Shown: positions 32,954 through 42,174, counted from the first letter of the stretch. The stretch: 64,000 nucleotides of DNA from CADCTQ01 sp963844325 (GCA_963844325.1 CAWJNV010000002.1:1922001-1986000), one strand, 5' to 3'. Program-made: numbers and translations. Notes: a model not told the origin generated them from the sequence alone.

Positions 32954-33583
32954 ATGAGAAAATTTTGCACGATTCTGCTGGCGGTGCTGGTGCATTGGGC
33001 TGCCTTTGCCGGCGAGGAAGGATGGTACCGGGGCGAGGTGGTCTTCAACAGCGAAGCCACCCTGCACGGCGAGGTCCGCTACGATTGGCGGGCCGGCGTC
33101 GTACAGTACCGCCGCGACGGCCGGGTGCAGGCTTTCGGTCCCCACCTGTTGCAGTCTTTCGCCTTTTTCGACGTCCAGCTCAATACCATCCGCCGTTTCC
33201 AGGCCCTGGCGTCCGGTGCGGGAGGCAGGCAGCCGGCCAAAACGTTTTTCGAAGTCGTGCTCGACGGTCCCCTCAAACTGGTGCGCCGCGCCAGCCCGGC
33301 GATTGGCTACGGCGTACCGGCCGGCTTGTTGCCCGCCGAAGACGCCGACCTGGCCTTTCAACTCTCGGGGTATTCGTATTTCGTGCACACGGACGGCCGT
33401 TTCGTGCCCATCAGCCGCTTTCGCCGGGAACTGTGGCCGGCAATGGCCGCCAGGTTCGGACCCGAACTGGAGCAGTTCATGACGCGGTACGGCGTGAGCC
33501 GCCGCACCCTGCCCGGCAAACTGCGCCTCATCAACCAGTACAACGTACTCCAGGGCGCAACCGAACTAACGGCCCGGAAGTAA
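32954..33583 (+). CDS. Exported hypothetical protein
   Basis: This 209-residue protein has a signal peptide (MRKFCTILLAVLVHWAAFA) followed by GEEGWYRGEVVFNSEATLHG. The rest is a beta-rich sequence with FFDVQLNTIRRFQAL and LSGYSYFVHTDGRFVPISRF. Family unknown; small Bacteroidota exported proteins often look like this. The ATG at 32954 is chosen because it directly precedes the signal peptide; upstream in-frame sequence is repeat DNA. It is convergent with the MORN-type protein gene, with a terminator between. Confidence 0.7.
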   Translation: MRKFCTILLAVLVHWAAFAGEEGWYRGEVVFNSEATLHGEVRYDWRAGVVQYRRDGRVQAFGPHLLQSFAFFDVQLNTIRRFQALASGAGGRQPAKTFFEVVLDGPLKLVRRASPAIGYGVPAGLLPAEDADLAFQLSGYSYFVHTDGRFVPISRFRRELWPAMAARFGPELEQFMTRYGVSRRTLPGKLRLINQYNVLQGATELTARK

Positions 33584-33587
33584 TACG

Positions 33588-33650
33588 CATTCGTTGTTGG
33601 TTATTCGTTGTTCGTACTTTCCTGTTTGACCGGTCATTGCGAACAACCAA
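33588..33650. repeat. CGTTGTTGGTTATTCG word repeat
   Basis: Reads CATTCGTTGTTGGTTATTCG and TTGTTCGTAC, then GCGAACAACCAAATGC as an inverted mate. Located right after the stop of the exported protein gene. Confidence 0.6.
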
Positions 33651-33701
33651 ATGCATGGCCATAAAGTCATTTTAGCGTAACGTAAAAATGGCTTGAAGCA
33701 C

Positions 33702-33742
33702 AAAAAGGGACGCCGGGTTTTCAAACCCGGCGTCCCTTTTTT
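33702..33742. terminator. Bidirectional Rho-independent terminator
   Basis: AAAAAGGGACGCCGGGTTT pairs perfectly with AAACCCGGCGTCCCTTTTT around a short TC-AA loop. It lies between two convergent genes and serves both. Confidence 0.95.
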
Positions 33743-33751
33743 ATAATCCCG

Positions 33752-33769
33752 TTCATCGGGCCAATCCCA
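33752..33769. repeat. AATCCTGATCCTG word tract
   Basis: Short tract of the AATCCTG/ATCCCG word family running into the 3' end of the MORN-type gene. It may add the last codons of that gene (KQDQD). Confidence 0.4.
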
Positions 33770-34459
33770 TTAATCCTGATCCTGCTTTTCGTTTCTGATC
33801 TTCTTGAGGCGGCCGTACTTGTTGTAGTACTCGGTTTTGCTCAGCGTACCATCGGTGTCGAAGTACTGCCACTCGTTGACCTTGTTGTCGCCGTGGAAGT
33901 ACCCGCGGTGGTGCAACTCGCCGGTGATGTAGTATTGTTCCTGGTGCAGCACGTTCTTGCCCGGGTCGAGGAACTGCTGCGACTTGGACAGGTGGCCGTT
34001 GGCGTAGTATTCGCGGTAGGGCCCGGTTTTGATGCCCCCGGTCAGCGTTCCTTCGCAGAAGCGCTGCCCGAAGTGGAAAAACCCGAGGAACGGCCCGTTT
34101 TTCTGGTCGTCCTCGTAGGTGTGCACGAAGAACAGGTTGCCCGGCGGGAACGAGGGGAAGGTACCGTTCATCCTGCCCTTGTGGATGGTGCCGGCAAAGG
34201 TGCACAGCGTGTCGGTTTCCACCCAGGTCGAATACTGGCTCCGCTCCTGGTTGAGGGCGTACTGCACGACGCGGTTCACGGTAATGAAGCCCGCCACCCG
34301 TTCCCGGTTGTTGTGGAAGTAGTGCACCACCGTGTGGTTGCGCACCAACTGGCCGGCCTCGTAGCCATTGTGCAGCACCACCGTTCTATGCACGCGCTGG
34401 GCGGCCAGCGGGCCGGGCAGCAGGCAGAGCAGGCAGGAAATGGCGAGAAAGGCACGCAT
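33770..34459 (-). CDS. Exported MORN-repeat-like protein
   Basis: This 229-residue protein has a signal peptide (MRAFLAISCLLCLLPGPLAAQ) and a region of MORN-like or YwqK-like repeats with motifs KTGPYREYYANGHL, YYITGELHHRGYFHGD, EWQYFDTDGTLSKTEYYN. Each has the pattern G-x-(Y/W)-x-x-(Y/F)-x-x-x-G. Such repeats usually bind membranes or partners, and the name YwqK antitoxin is often attached without evidence. Function is unknown. The stop region lies beside a perfect terminator, and an A/T word repeat is upstream. Confidence 0.7.
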   Translation of the reverse strand: MRAFLAISCLLCLLPGPLAAQRVHRTVVLHNGYEAGQLVRNHTVVHYFHNNRERVAGFITVNRVVQYALNQERSQYSTWVETDTLCTFAGTIHKGRMNGTFPSFPPGNLFFVHTYEDDQKNGPFLGFFHFGQRFCEGTLTGGIKTGPYREYYANGHLSKSQQFLDPGKNVLHQEQYYITGELHHRGYFHGDNKVNEWQYFDTDGTLSKTEYYNKYGRLKKIRNEKQDQD

Positions 34460-34642
34460 GACTGCTGGGGGTTAGGTAAAACGTAGCGTTCCAAAATTTA
34501 CCTAACCTACGGGAAGAATGCCAGCGTTGGGCGTAAAAATTTTATGAATAAAAGTTTGAATCTCAACCGGATGGTAGAAGATTCACCCCGGAAGCCGGGT
34601 GCCCGGCCCTCCCGGGCGGCCCATTTCCCGCAGAATGGGGGA

Positions 34643-34786
34643 GGGGTTAGTAATTACGAATTACGAATTAACAGTGATTGAATGCGTGCCTCCGTGGTTA
34701 GCCTTTTGACAAACATCCACGGTAAACCGGAAAGACACGCCTCAGTCATTGGTAATTCGTAATTCGTAATTGCTAGTTACCCCTCC
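34643..34786. repeat. AATTACGAATTACGA word repeat hairpin
   Basis: Left arm (34643-34677): GGGGTTAGTAATTACGAATT, ACGAATTAACAGTGA. Right arm (34746-34786): TCATTGGTAATTCGTAATTC, GTAATTGCTAGTTACCCC. The right arm overlaps the last ten codons of glpD. The related tract at 53701-53748 uses the word GACGAAT. Confidence 0.85.
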
Positions 34787-36418
34787 CAGCAGTTCCTGCA
34801 ATTCGCGGCGGTAGGCCTGGGCCTCGGCGTGCGGCCACTGGAGGTGGGCCTGCATGTACACCCACACCGGCTCGGCGTACTGCCGCACCCAGTGCACGTT
34901 GAAGTACAGGGCCCCCGTGCGCCGGATAAAGAAGTCGGCGGGGCGGGCCACCATCTCGGCGTCGATGCCGTACTGCAACTGCGCCAGCAGCGTGGGCGGC
35001 AGGCCGTACACGTGCGAATCCTTGGAGACGGCCGGCAGGTAAGCGTACACCTTTTCTACGTTGGCCCCGTACAGGCGGCTCAGCCGCTGGGCTTCCGCCG
35101 CGGGGAGGCCCAGCAGTTCGCCCTGCCGCGTTTTTTCCCGCACGAAGCCTTCCAGCGTGTCGCCGCCCAGGTCGCCGCCCGAGAGCCGGAGCCGCGCCGT
35201 GATGCAGGGACCGGAAGACTTGCCCGTGGCTTTGTGCAGCCGTCCGGCCACCAGGTCCACGATGCGTTCGGCCATTTTGCGGTAGCCGGTCAGCTTGCCG
35301 CCGGCAATGGTGATGAGGCCCGAGTCGTAGCGGAAAATCTCGTCCTTGCGGGAGATCTCGCCGGGGCCTTTGCCCTTCTGGCGGATGAGGGGCCGCAGTC
35401 CGGCCCACGACGACTCCACGTCGGCGGGTTGCAGGTGCACGCCGGGAAACGTCCGGTTCACGGCGCCCAGCAGGTAAGTTACGTCATCGGCCGTCACGTC
35501 GGGGTGGGCGGTGTTGCCCGCGTAGGGCGTATCGGTGGTGCCCACGTAGGTTTTGCCCTCGCGGGGAATGGCAAATACCATGCGGCCGTCGGTCGTGTCG
35601 AAGTAGGCGGCCTGGCGCACGGGCAGCCGGTCGCCGTCCACCACCAGGTGCACGCCCTTGGTAAGAAACAGCTTTTCGCCTTCGGCGGGGTCGTTGAGCG
35701 TATCCACGGCATCGACCCAGGGGCCGGCGGCGTTCACCACCTGCCGGGCCCGCACCGGGAAGCTTTCCCCCGTGAGTTGGTCGGTGATGGTGGCGCCGCT
35801 GATCTTGCCGTTCTCGTAGAGGAAGCCCGTTGCTTTGGCGTAGTTGAGGGCCAGGGCGCCGCGGTGCACGGCTTCTTTAAGGATTTCCAGGGTGAGGCGG
35901 GCGTCGTCAGTGCGGTATTCGTAGTACAGGGCGCCGCCCAGGAGGCCGTCGGGGTCCAGGAGGGGCTCCTGCTTGCGGGTGGCGGCGGCCGACAGCATGC
36001 GGCGGCGTTCGGCGGGCTTTACCCCGGCCAGGAAGTCGTACACCGACAGGGCCAGGGCCGCCTCCCACCGGCGCAGCGAGCCGCCCCGGGTGAGGGGCAG
36101 CAGCATGGGCACGGGGTGCGTCACGTGGGGGGCGTTGGCGTGCACAATGGCCCGTTCGCGGCCCACTTCGGCCACCAGCTTGAGTTCAAACTGCTTGAGG
36201 TAACGCAGGCCGCCGTGCACCAGCTTGGTGGAGCGGCTGGAGGTGCCGGCGGCGAAATCCTGCATTTCCACCAGCCCCACGTGCAGGCCCCGGCTACGGG
36301 CGTCGAGGGCAATGCCCGCGCCGGTAATGCCGCCGCCGATCACGAGCAGGTCGAGGGGCGTTTGCTGGAACATCTGGATGTAGGCCGGGCGCCGGCGGGC
36401 GGAGAAGGAGGGATTCAT
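34742..36418 (-). CDS. glpD: Aerobic glycerol-3-phosphate dehydrogenase
   Basis: This 558-residue FAD enzyme oxidises sn-glycerol-3-phosphate to dihydroxyacetone phosphate at the membrane. Marks are the FAD site DLLVIGGGITGAGIALDA (residues about 22-39), FAAGTSSRSTKLVHGGLRYL and VNAAGPWVD, and a C-terminal DAO domain. The start at 36418 precedes the FAD site by about 20 residues, as in relatives; longer frames run into spacer DNA. The last 10 residues (SNYELRITND) are encoded by the A/T word repeat, so the native C-terminus probably ended near GG. glpK and glpF are about 16 kb away. Confidence 0.95.
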   Translation of the reverse strand: MNPSFSARRRPAYIQMFQQTPLDLLVIGGGITGAGIALDARSRGLHVGLVEMQDFAAGTSSRSTKLVHGGLRYLKQFELKLVAEVGRERAIVHANAPHVTHPVPMLLPLTRGGSLRRWEAALALSVYDFLAGVKPAERRRMLSAAATRKQEPLLDPDGLLGGALYYEYRTDDARLTLEILKEAVHRGALALNYAKATGFLYENGKISGATITDQLTGESFPVRARQVVNAAGPWVDAVDTLNDPAEGEKLFLTKGVHLVVDGDRLPVRQAAYFDTTDGRMVFAIPREGKTYVGTTDTPYAGNTAHPDVTADDVTYLLGAVNRTFPGVHLQPADVESSWAGLRPLIRQKGKGPGEISRKDEIFRYDSGLITIAGGKLTGYRKMAERIVDLVAGRLHKATGKSSGPCITARLRLSGGDLGGDTLEGFVREKTRQGELLGLPAAEAQRLSRLYGANVEKVYAYLPAVSKDSHVYGLPPTLLAQLQYGIDAEMVARPADFFIRRTGALYFNVHWVRQYAEPVWVYMQAHLQWPHAEAQAYRRELQELLGGVTSNYELRITND

Positions 36419-36498
36419 GGGGTAGGGGGGCAAAGGATGGTCTTCGGATGATCTTCGAAGCAGGCTGCGTAATTTAAACAAGACTGCCGTACAAAACA

Positions 36499-36558
36499 TT
36501 CCGGCGCACCCTCCCCGCGAATCTTTTTCGGAATTCGCGCCGAATGGGTGCGCCGGAA
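36499..36558 (-). terminator. Hairpin downstream of FISUMP lipoprotein gene
   Basis: TTCCGGCGCACCC (36499-36511) pairs with GGGTGCGCCGGAA (36546-36558), with an inner CGCGAAT/ATTCGCG pairing. Read on the minus strand it is followed by TGTTTTG. It is a likely terminator of the lipoprotein gene. Confidence 0.65.
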
Positions 36559-36562
36559 CGGG

Positions 36563-37810
36563 TTAGTTTCTGATGTACCGGATGCTGGAGGCGAAGGATT
36601 CGCAACTGTAGCCCATCGAATAGATGCCGCCGCAGGTGCTGGTGTAGCACGGGAACACGTTGCCGGAGGTCGATTTATAGTAGGCGTATTCGCGGAAGCT
36701 GGAAAACCGGTTGTCGACTATGCTGTACATGCCGGCCTGCACGCCGTGGAAGCCATTGGTTTCCAAACCGGTAAGGTTGTTCTGCTTGAGGTAGTCCTCC
36801 AGGATTTTCCATTCCGGTGCGCTGGGCAGGCGCCAGCCCGCGGGCGCATTGTCCATGGCCGACGAGCAGGTGTAGAAGCGGCCGTACCGTTTTTCGCTTC
36901 CCGCCGGCACCGACGGGTGCCGCCAGGAGTTGGGTGTCTCGTAGTTAAAGTTTTCGGTCATCCACACCTGGTTGCCAAACTGCATGGTCTTGTACGTCTG
37001 CCCGTCGCGGGGGTCGGTCCAGGGGTCGCCGGGCTGCCAGGGCGCGGTGCCTTCGGAAGTGATTGCCAGTTCCTTCTGCACGGGCGTCTCGTTCACCAGC
37101 AGGGTCAGCGGCTTCACGCTGCCGCTGCCGACGGTATCGTTGACGGTGATCTTGTAGTACTCTTTGGGCGCCGGGTTGGCAATGGTGCCCCGCAGAATGC
37201 GCTTGCGCGTGGTGCCGTCGGGGTTGGGATAGGTGAGGGTCGATTCAACGTACAGGGGGGCGGCTTTGAAGTAGCCGGCCCGGGTTTCGGTCTTGCCGAA
37301 GGAGAGGGCGGCGCTGTCGGTCTTCACCACCGTGGCGTAGTCGGTGCAGGTGGTCCGGATGGCGTCGCTGTAGGCAACGGTGATTTTCACGTTGGCCAGT
37401 TCGCAGGCAACGCCCACGGCCCGGACGGAATCTTTGACGACTTGAATGGGGGCCGTTTTGCCCGCGTAGTACGGGTTGTCGAAGGCCGCCGGCACCAGGT
37501 TGTTGGAGTGGGCCTCCACCACGTATTCGCCCACGGGCAACACGATTTCGGCCGGCACCAGCGAATACTTTTCGTAGGCCTGCACCTGCCTGCCATTGCC
37601 GTTGTAGATAATTACCTTGAAGTTTTCCGTCGGTACGGCCGCGCCCCGGCCGTTGGGGTCGGTTTTTTGAATGTCCAGGCCGTCGAGCCGCAGGGAAAGC
37701 TTGCCCGTGGCGGCCTCGGCCGGCGGAACGGAAGGCTCTTTGTGGCAAGCGGTAAACGCAAGGAGCAGCGCCGGGAGGACCCATGCGCCGGGGAAATGTT
37801 TGTTGTACAT
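36563..37810 (-). CDS. FISUMP-domain lipoprotein with DUF4493-like N-terminus
   Basis: This 415-residue protein starts with a signal peptide and lipobox (LLAFTAC, Cys near residue 21). The first half resembles DUF4493: GKLSLRLDGLDIQ, FKVIIYNGNGRQVQAYEKY and VVEAHSNNLV, a repeat-like beta sandwich. The second half is a Fibrobacter succinogenes major paralogous (FISUMP) domain: DGQTYKTMQFGNQVWMTENF, GRFYTCSSAMDNAPAGWRLP and SSIRYIRN at the end. It is likely an outer-surface lipoprotein. The start at 37810 removes a long, non-homologous frame extension upstream. Confidence 0.85.
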   Translation of the reverse strand: MYNKHFPGAWVLPALLLAFTACHKEPSVPPAEAATGKLSLRLDGLDIQKTDPNGRGAAVPTENFKVIIYNGNGRQVQAYEKYSLVPAEIVLPVGEYVVEAHSNNLVPAAFDNPYYAGKTAPIQVVKDSVRAVGVACELANVKITVAYSDAIRTTCTDYATVVKTDSAALSFGKTETRAGYFKAAPLYVESTLTYPNPDGTTRKRILRGTIANPAPKEYYKITVNDTVGSGSVKPLTLLVNETPVQKELAITSEGTAPWQPGDPWTDPRDGQTYKTMQFGNQVWMTENFNYETPNSWRHPSVPAGSEKRYGRFYTCSSAMDNAPAGWRLPSAPEWKILEDYLKQNNLTGLETNGFHGVQAGMYSIVDNRFSSFREYAYYKSTSGNVFPCYTSTCGGIYSMGYSCESFASSIRYIRN

Positions 37811-38093
37811 AGGGTAGGAAAAATTAAAATACCCACTGAATCCGCGGGAGGGCGGGAACGTGACCAGCCGCCCGGACGGGGGGGCCAACACCCGTGTAGC
37901 ATTTGGGAGGGGCCGCGCCGGAAAGGGAAAAACGAGCCGCGAAAAAACCGGCGCCGGGCGCCCCGGGACGCCCTCTTCTGGCATATACATTGCGGCCAGG
38001 TGAAACCAACCGGCAACGCCGTTTGCCTTTGTCCCGCACCCCGGGGCCGTAAGAAAAAACAACACATTCCGGCAATTCTTTCCCTGACTCCCC

Positions 38094-39005
38094 ATGAAGC
38101 TACCCCTACGAGCTGCTTTACTGCTACTGCTGGGCACTATTGCCTGGAAAGCACCCGCGCAACGGATACAAAACCCTTCTTTCGAAGGAACCCCCCAATG
38201 GAATGTCGCGCCCCAACCCTGGTTTCCCTGCAAAACGTTCAGTACGCCCGACACCCAGCCGGGTTCTTTCGAAGTAACCAGACCCGCTTCGCAGGGCGCT
38301 ACTTACCTGGGCATGGTGACAAGGGGCAACCTGGGGCCTTACGCCAACACCACCGAAGCGGTGCAAATCAAACTGGCCCGGCCGCTGGTCACCGGTAAAA
38401 GCTACGACCTGGGCATCGACCTGGCTTATTCCGACACGCACGGGCATCACGTGGACTGGGATTTTTTGTCCTACGCCAACCCGGTCATCCTCAAGGTGTG
38501 GGGCGCGGCTGACAGTTGCGCCACCACCGAATTGCTGTGGCAGTCGCCGGCCGTCAACCACCCCGACTGGCGAACGTATAACCTGACCCTTACGCCCCAG
38601 CTTCAGGATGCCCGTTACCTGGTCCTGGAGGTGGATTACGCGGCGCTTCCCGCGTATTTCGGGAACATGCTCATTGATAACCTCGTGGAGAAAGACCTGC
38701 CGGACCCCTCGGCGAACCGCTACAACCTGGAATCCTTCAATGTGTTTACGCCCAACGGGGATGGCAGCAACGACCTGTTCCTGTTCCGGCCCGTTTCCAA
38801 CCTGGCCCGGTTTACCTTCAAAGTGTGCAACCGGTGGGGCGCCGTACTGTTTCAAACCTCCAGCCTGGCCGAAGGATGGGACGGTACCCACCACGGCACG
38901 CCCTGCCCCACCGGCGTCTATTTCTGGTACACCGAATTCATGTGCATCGAGGACAACCAGCTTTTTGACAACAAAATGAAAGGCTGCGTGACGCTGATCC
39001 GGTAA
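38094..39005 (+). CDS. T9SS type B sorting-domain protein (CHU_C)
   Basis: This 303-residue secreted protein has a signal peptide (MKLPLRAALLLLLGTIAWKAPA), a central beta-rich domain (residues 25-205) opening with QNPSFEGTPQWNVAPQPW, and a C-terminal gliding-motility-associated domain (about 210-303). The latter shows FNVFTPNGDGSNDLF, FKVCNRWGAVLF, the WDGTHHG turn, and CPTGVYFWYTEF, ending in the KGCVTLIR strand. This domain directs export by the type IX system in Bacteroidota, in the type B class. It is a cell-surface or released protein; the cargo function is unknown. Confidence 0.9.
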   Translation: MKLPLRAALLLLLGTIAWKAPAQRIQNPSFEGTPQWNVAPQPWFPCKTFSTPDTQPGSFEVTRPASQGATYLGMVTRGNLGPYANTTEAVQIKLARPLVTGKSYDLGIDLAYSDTHGHHVDWDFLSYANPVILKVWGAADSCATTELLWQSPAVNHPDWRTYNLTLTPQLQDARYLVLEVDYAALPAYFGNMLIDNLVEKDLPDPSANRYNLESFNVFTPNGDGSNDLFLFRPVSNLARFTFKVCNRWGAVLFQTSSLAEGWDGTHHGTPCPTGVYFWYTEFMCIEDNQLFDNKMKGCVTLIR

Positions 39006-39045
39006 GTTTGGCGTTTATAAATTCATATACGCTCCTTGCCGCGAT

Positions 39046-39699
39046 ATGACCACGCAAAACACCCCCGAAGTAACGGCCGCCTACGACCGGGTGGCCCGTA
39101 CCTACGCCGACAAGTACCAGGACGAAATCCTGCGCAAACCGAAGGTGCAGCAATTCCTGGCCGACTTCGTGGCGGCAGTGCCCGCCGACGGGATCATCGC
39201 CGACGTGGGCTGCGGCCCCGGACAGGTGGCCCGGTACGTGCACCATCACCTGGGCCGCCGGACCGCGGGCATTGACCTGTCGCCCGAAATGGTGCGCATG
39301 GCGGCGGAACTGAACCCGACGATTCCGTTCCGGGTGGCCGACGTGCTGCAAATGACCGAAACGGAGGTGTACGACGCCCTCATCGGGTTGTATTTCATCG
39401 TCAACTTCCCGGTGGAGGTGCTGGACAAGCTGTTCGCCAGACTGCACCAGTTGCTCAAACCCGGGGGACAACTGTTGCTTTCCTTTCACCTTGGCGAGGA
39501 CGCCCGAGTGCGGGTGGAAGACTTCCTGGGCAGCGACAAATCACTTGATTTTTACTTCTTCCGCGTGGAGACGGTCGGGGAGAAACTGCGGCAGAATGGC
39601 TTCACGGTGAAGGAAGTGCGCCTCCGCGACCCGTACGTGGGCGTGGAATACGAAAGCCGGCGGGCCTACGTGTTTGCGGAAAAACACTGGGGCACGTAG
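39046..39699 (+). CDS. Class I SAM-dependent methyltransferase
   Basis: This 217-residue protein has a classical SAM fold: TYADKYQDEILRKPKVQQFL, then motif I IIADVGCGPGQVARYV (about residues 48-63), GIDLSPEMVRMAAELNP as motif II, and LHQLLKPGGQLLLSFH as motif III region. The substrate cannot be inferred, and neighbours give no hint. It follows the CHU_C protein gene and precedes the MATE gene. Confidence 0.85.
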   Translation: MTTQNTPEVTAAYDRVARTYADKYQDEILRKPKVQQFLADFVAAVPADGIIADVGCGPGQVARYVHHHLGRRTAGIDLSPEMVRMAAELNPTIPFRVADVLQMTETEVYDALIGLYFIVNFPVEVLDKLFARLHQLLKPGGQLLLSFHLGEDARVRVEDFLGSDKSLDFYFFRVETVGEKLRQNGFTVKEVRLRDPYVGVEYESRRAYVFAEKHWGT

Positions 39700-39855
39700 C
39701 GGCTGCCTTCAAAGTGGATACCAGCCGGTTCGTGCCGGCCGGGCACGCCGTCTGGAGAAACCTGCGGGGGCGCTAAAAAGGTTTTGCCCGCGGCCAGCAG
39801 GCCGGGGAATTTTCGTCAAAAGAATTTAATTTCGCCCCCTGCCAGAACTTTCCGC

Positions 39856-41229
39856 ATGACTGCACCCAACGGCCTGGGCGACGCCACGGTGGGCACCCTG
39901 TTTTTCAGGTATTACGTACCGGCGCTGACCAGCATCCTGTCGGCCACGCTCCACCAGGTGATCAACGGCGTGATCCTGGGGCAGCAGGTGGGCAAGGAAG
40001 GCGTGGCCGTGGTGGGCCTGTACGCCCCGGTGGTGATCGGGCTGGTGGCGCTGGCCCTGCCCGTAATGATCGGGAGCGGCATTCTGCTGGGCAAAAGCAT
40101 CGGTGCGGGCGACTACGGCAATGCCCAGCGCATTTTTGCGTTTGCCACCACGCTGGCCCTGCTGCTGGGGGGAACGGTTGCGCTGAGTGCGCCGCTGGTG
40201 GCAAAGCCGCTGGCCGTTTTCCTGGCCGGCGCCGGCAATGCATCGATGGCAAACAACCTGGCCGCCTACCTGCACTGGCAACTGGTGGGCATGCCGGTGT
40301 TTTTCCTCAACCTGTTCTGGTCGGGTCTGCTGCGCAACGACGGCAACCCGGGCGTGTCGCGGAATGCGTCGCTGGTGGCCGTGGGCCTCAACCTCGCGCT
40401 GGATTTGCTGCTGGTCGTGGGCCTGCACCTGGGCGTGGAAGGGGCTTCCGTGGCAACGGTCCTGGGCAGCGCCGCCGCGACCGGGTACCTGGCGTTTCAC
40501 CTGCAACGGGGCCGGAACCACTTTGGCTTCCGGGGCTTCCGGTTCACGCTCCGGCTGGCCGAGTGGCGGGAGTTGCTGAAACTGGGGCTGCCGTCGTTTG
40601 CCTCGGAGGTGTCTTTTTCGACGGGCCTGCTGCTCATCAGCCGCGCCGTAGTGCCGTACGGACCGGGGGCGGTGGCGGCCTTCGGGCTGGTCAACTACCT
40701 GAGTTTCATTTTCATCCGGCCTTTTACTTCCGCCATGATCGCCGCGCTGCCCATCATGTCGTTCAACCTCGGGGCCAGGCTGCCGGGCCGGGTGCTGGCG
40801 ACAGCGCGTTTCGCGGCGGGCTTTACCCTCGGGCTGGGGCTGGGGGTGACGCTCCTCGGCGTGGCCGCCCCGGGGTTGCTGATTGCGCTGTTCGCCGGCG
40901 ACGAAACGGCCGCGTTCCGGCAGGTGGCGGGCGGGGCCCTGGCGTGGCACTTCCTGCTCTTCCTGGCGGCCGGCCCCAACTACATCCTGGGCGCCTACTT
41001 GCAGAGCACCGGCAAGCCGGGAGTCGCTACGGCGGTGCACGTGCTCAAAGGGCTGGTGCTGGTGGCCGGGCTGCTGGCGGTGCTGCCCGGCGCGTTCGGG
41101 CTGGGGCTGCGCGGCGTGTGGCTGTCGCGTTCGCTGGCCGAAATCCTGACGCTGGTGCTGGTGGGCGGCTATACCTGGGCGTACCGGGAGAAGTACTACG
41201 GCGAAAAGGGAATTCTGGCCGGTAAATAG
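39856..41229 (+). CDS. MATE family multidrug efflux transporter
   Basis: This 457-residue protein has 12 predicted membrane helices and the MATE pattern. The first helix pair carries ALTSILSATLHQVINGVILG, with VAVVGLYAPVVI and VMIGSGILLGKSIGAGDYG after it. The second half has GLPSFASEVSFSTGLLLISR and VAAFGLVNYLSFIFIRPFTS. It should pump cationic drugs out by Na+ or H+ antiport. The ATG at 39856 is used; an upstream in-frame TTG at 39784 adds 24 basic residues unlike the family. Confidence 0.93.
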   Translation: MTAPNGLGDATVGTLFFRYYVPALTSILSATLHQVINGVILGQQVGKEGVAVVGLYAPVVIGLVALALPVMIGSGILLGKSIGAGDYGNAQRIFAFATTLALLLGGTVALSAPLVAKPLAVFLAGAGNASMANNLAAYLHWQLVGMPVFFLNLFWSGLLRNDGNPGVSRNASLVAVGLNLALDLLLVVGLHLGVEGASVATVLGSAAATGYLAFHLQRGRNHFGFRGFRFTLRLAEWRELLKLGLPSFASEVSFSTGLLLISRAVVPYGPGAVAAFGLVNYLSFIFIRPFTSAMIAALPIMSFNLGARLPGRVLATARFAAGFTLGLGLGVTLLGVAAPGLLIALFAGDETAAFRQVAGGALAWHFLLFLAAGPNYILGAYLQSTGKPGVATAVHVLKGLVLVAGLLAVLPGAFGLGLRGVWLSRSLAEILTLVLVGGYTWAYREKYYGEKGILAGK

Positions 41230-41478
41230 GGGGCAACGGGTTTACGTACCAAAAGCCGCCCGGGGACTTCAAAATGCGGGCAGGCGTGCAACCGGTGGGC
41301 CGAAGTAAAAAGTCCGCCCCGTACTTGGATGCATGGCCAGAATACTGTTATCTTATCCAGACATGAAGGCGTGGTTGGTTCTCCCCGTGATTTACGAGGA
41401 ATCCTTTACGGAAGGAATTGCTGCTATCCGTAGGTATGGCTCCGGTACGTGGGTTGCAAATAGAAAAGGAGAAAATCA
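41230..41478. other. Intergenic region
   Basis: No gene and no repeat noted. The sequence near 41460 (AGAAAAGGAGAAAATCA) probably holds the ribosome-binding region of the next gene. Confidence 0.4.
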
Positions 41479-41907
41479 ATGAAACAAGTACTAATACTTT
41501 TGATGTTGCTGACGGTCATACCGGTGAAGGGGCAAAGTCGTAACAAACATCGTATGGAAGGAAAACTGAGCTTCTGTTATTTGCCGGAGCAAGACCAAAA
41601 GCAGTACAATTACCACAATGCCACTGTGAGGGCTACCGGGTTGGAAGGCCAGGGATTGTATTACCCCAAACGGGTAGATGATCAGGCTACTGTTTATCGA
41701 TTTGAGCAACTTCCCGCCGGCCGGTACGAAGTGGTCGTGGCTTGCCTGGGTGCGGCACACGATACTGTGATTGAGTTGCAAAGTGATATTGCAGGATTGA
41801 ACTTTTGTCTTGATGATGTCTACCGGCCCGTGGAGAATACGCTTTTGGCGGCGTACCAAGCAAAGGCGATGGCAGATATTGGCAAAGGAGAAGCCAAAAT
41901 CATTTAA
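41479..41907 (+). CDS. Exported hypothetical protein
   Basis: This 142-residue protein begins with a signal peptide (MKQVLILLMLLTVIPVKGQ). The mature part has beta-rich character with LSFCYLPEQDQKQYNYHN, VYRFEQLPAGRYEVVVACLG and LNFCLDDVYRPVENTLLAAY. FEQLPAGRYEV resembles a carboxypeptidase-regulatory-like (SpaA or Cna-B like) strand motif, so it may be a small Ig-like domain. A second gene follows only three bases after the stop, so the two are likely cotranscribed and coupled. Confidence 0.65.
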   Translation: MKQVLILLMLLTVIPVKGQSRNKHRMEGKLSFCYLPEQDQKQYNYHNATVRATGLEGQGLYYPKRVDDQATVYRFEQLPAGRYEVVVACLGAAHDTVIELQSDIAGLNFCLDDVYRPVENTLLAAYQAKAMADIGKGEAKII

Positions 41908-41910
41908 TTG

Positions 41911-42174
41911 ATGGCCGGCTCGGCTCCCAGAAGCAATACACTTGAGCGGCAGAACAGACAATTGAAGCGGAAATATGGGTTTACTTATGAACTGTACAGT
42001 TGCCACAACTTGGTTGACCCAAGGGAGGATTTTGTATACCGAAGCCAAATCGCTGCTTACAATCAAACAATAATGGCTTACTTAGACGAAAAGTTTGGCA
42101 GCAGGTGGAGAAGAAAGCTCAGACCGGACGCCGAAGCGTTTTTCGCTGCGTTACATGCGATTGAACCAAAATAA
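41911..42174 (+). CDS. Hypothetical protein
   Basis: This 87-residue soluble protein is mostly basic and helical: NTLERQNRQLKRKYGFTYEL, then PREDFVYRSQIAAYNQTIMAYLD, ending with ADAEAFFAALHAIEPK-like helix (DAEAFFAALHAI). It is read as starting at the ATG at 41911 rather than the adjacent TTG. I do not recognise a family. It is directly downstream of the 41479 gene, with three bases between stop and start. Confidence 0.6.
   Translation: MAGSAPRSNTLERQNRQLKRKYGFTYELYSCHNLVDPREDFVYRSQIAAYNQTIMAYLDEKFGSRWRRKLRPDAEAFFAALHAIEPK

Noticed and set aside
36548..38398. A 616-codon plus-strand frame opposite the FISUMP lipoprotein gene
   Set aside because: Antisense shadow; it crosses the FISUMP gene and enters the CHU_C gene out of frame.
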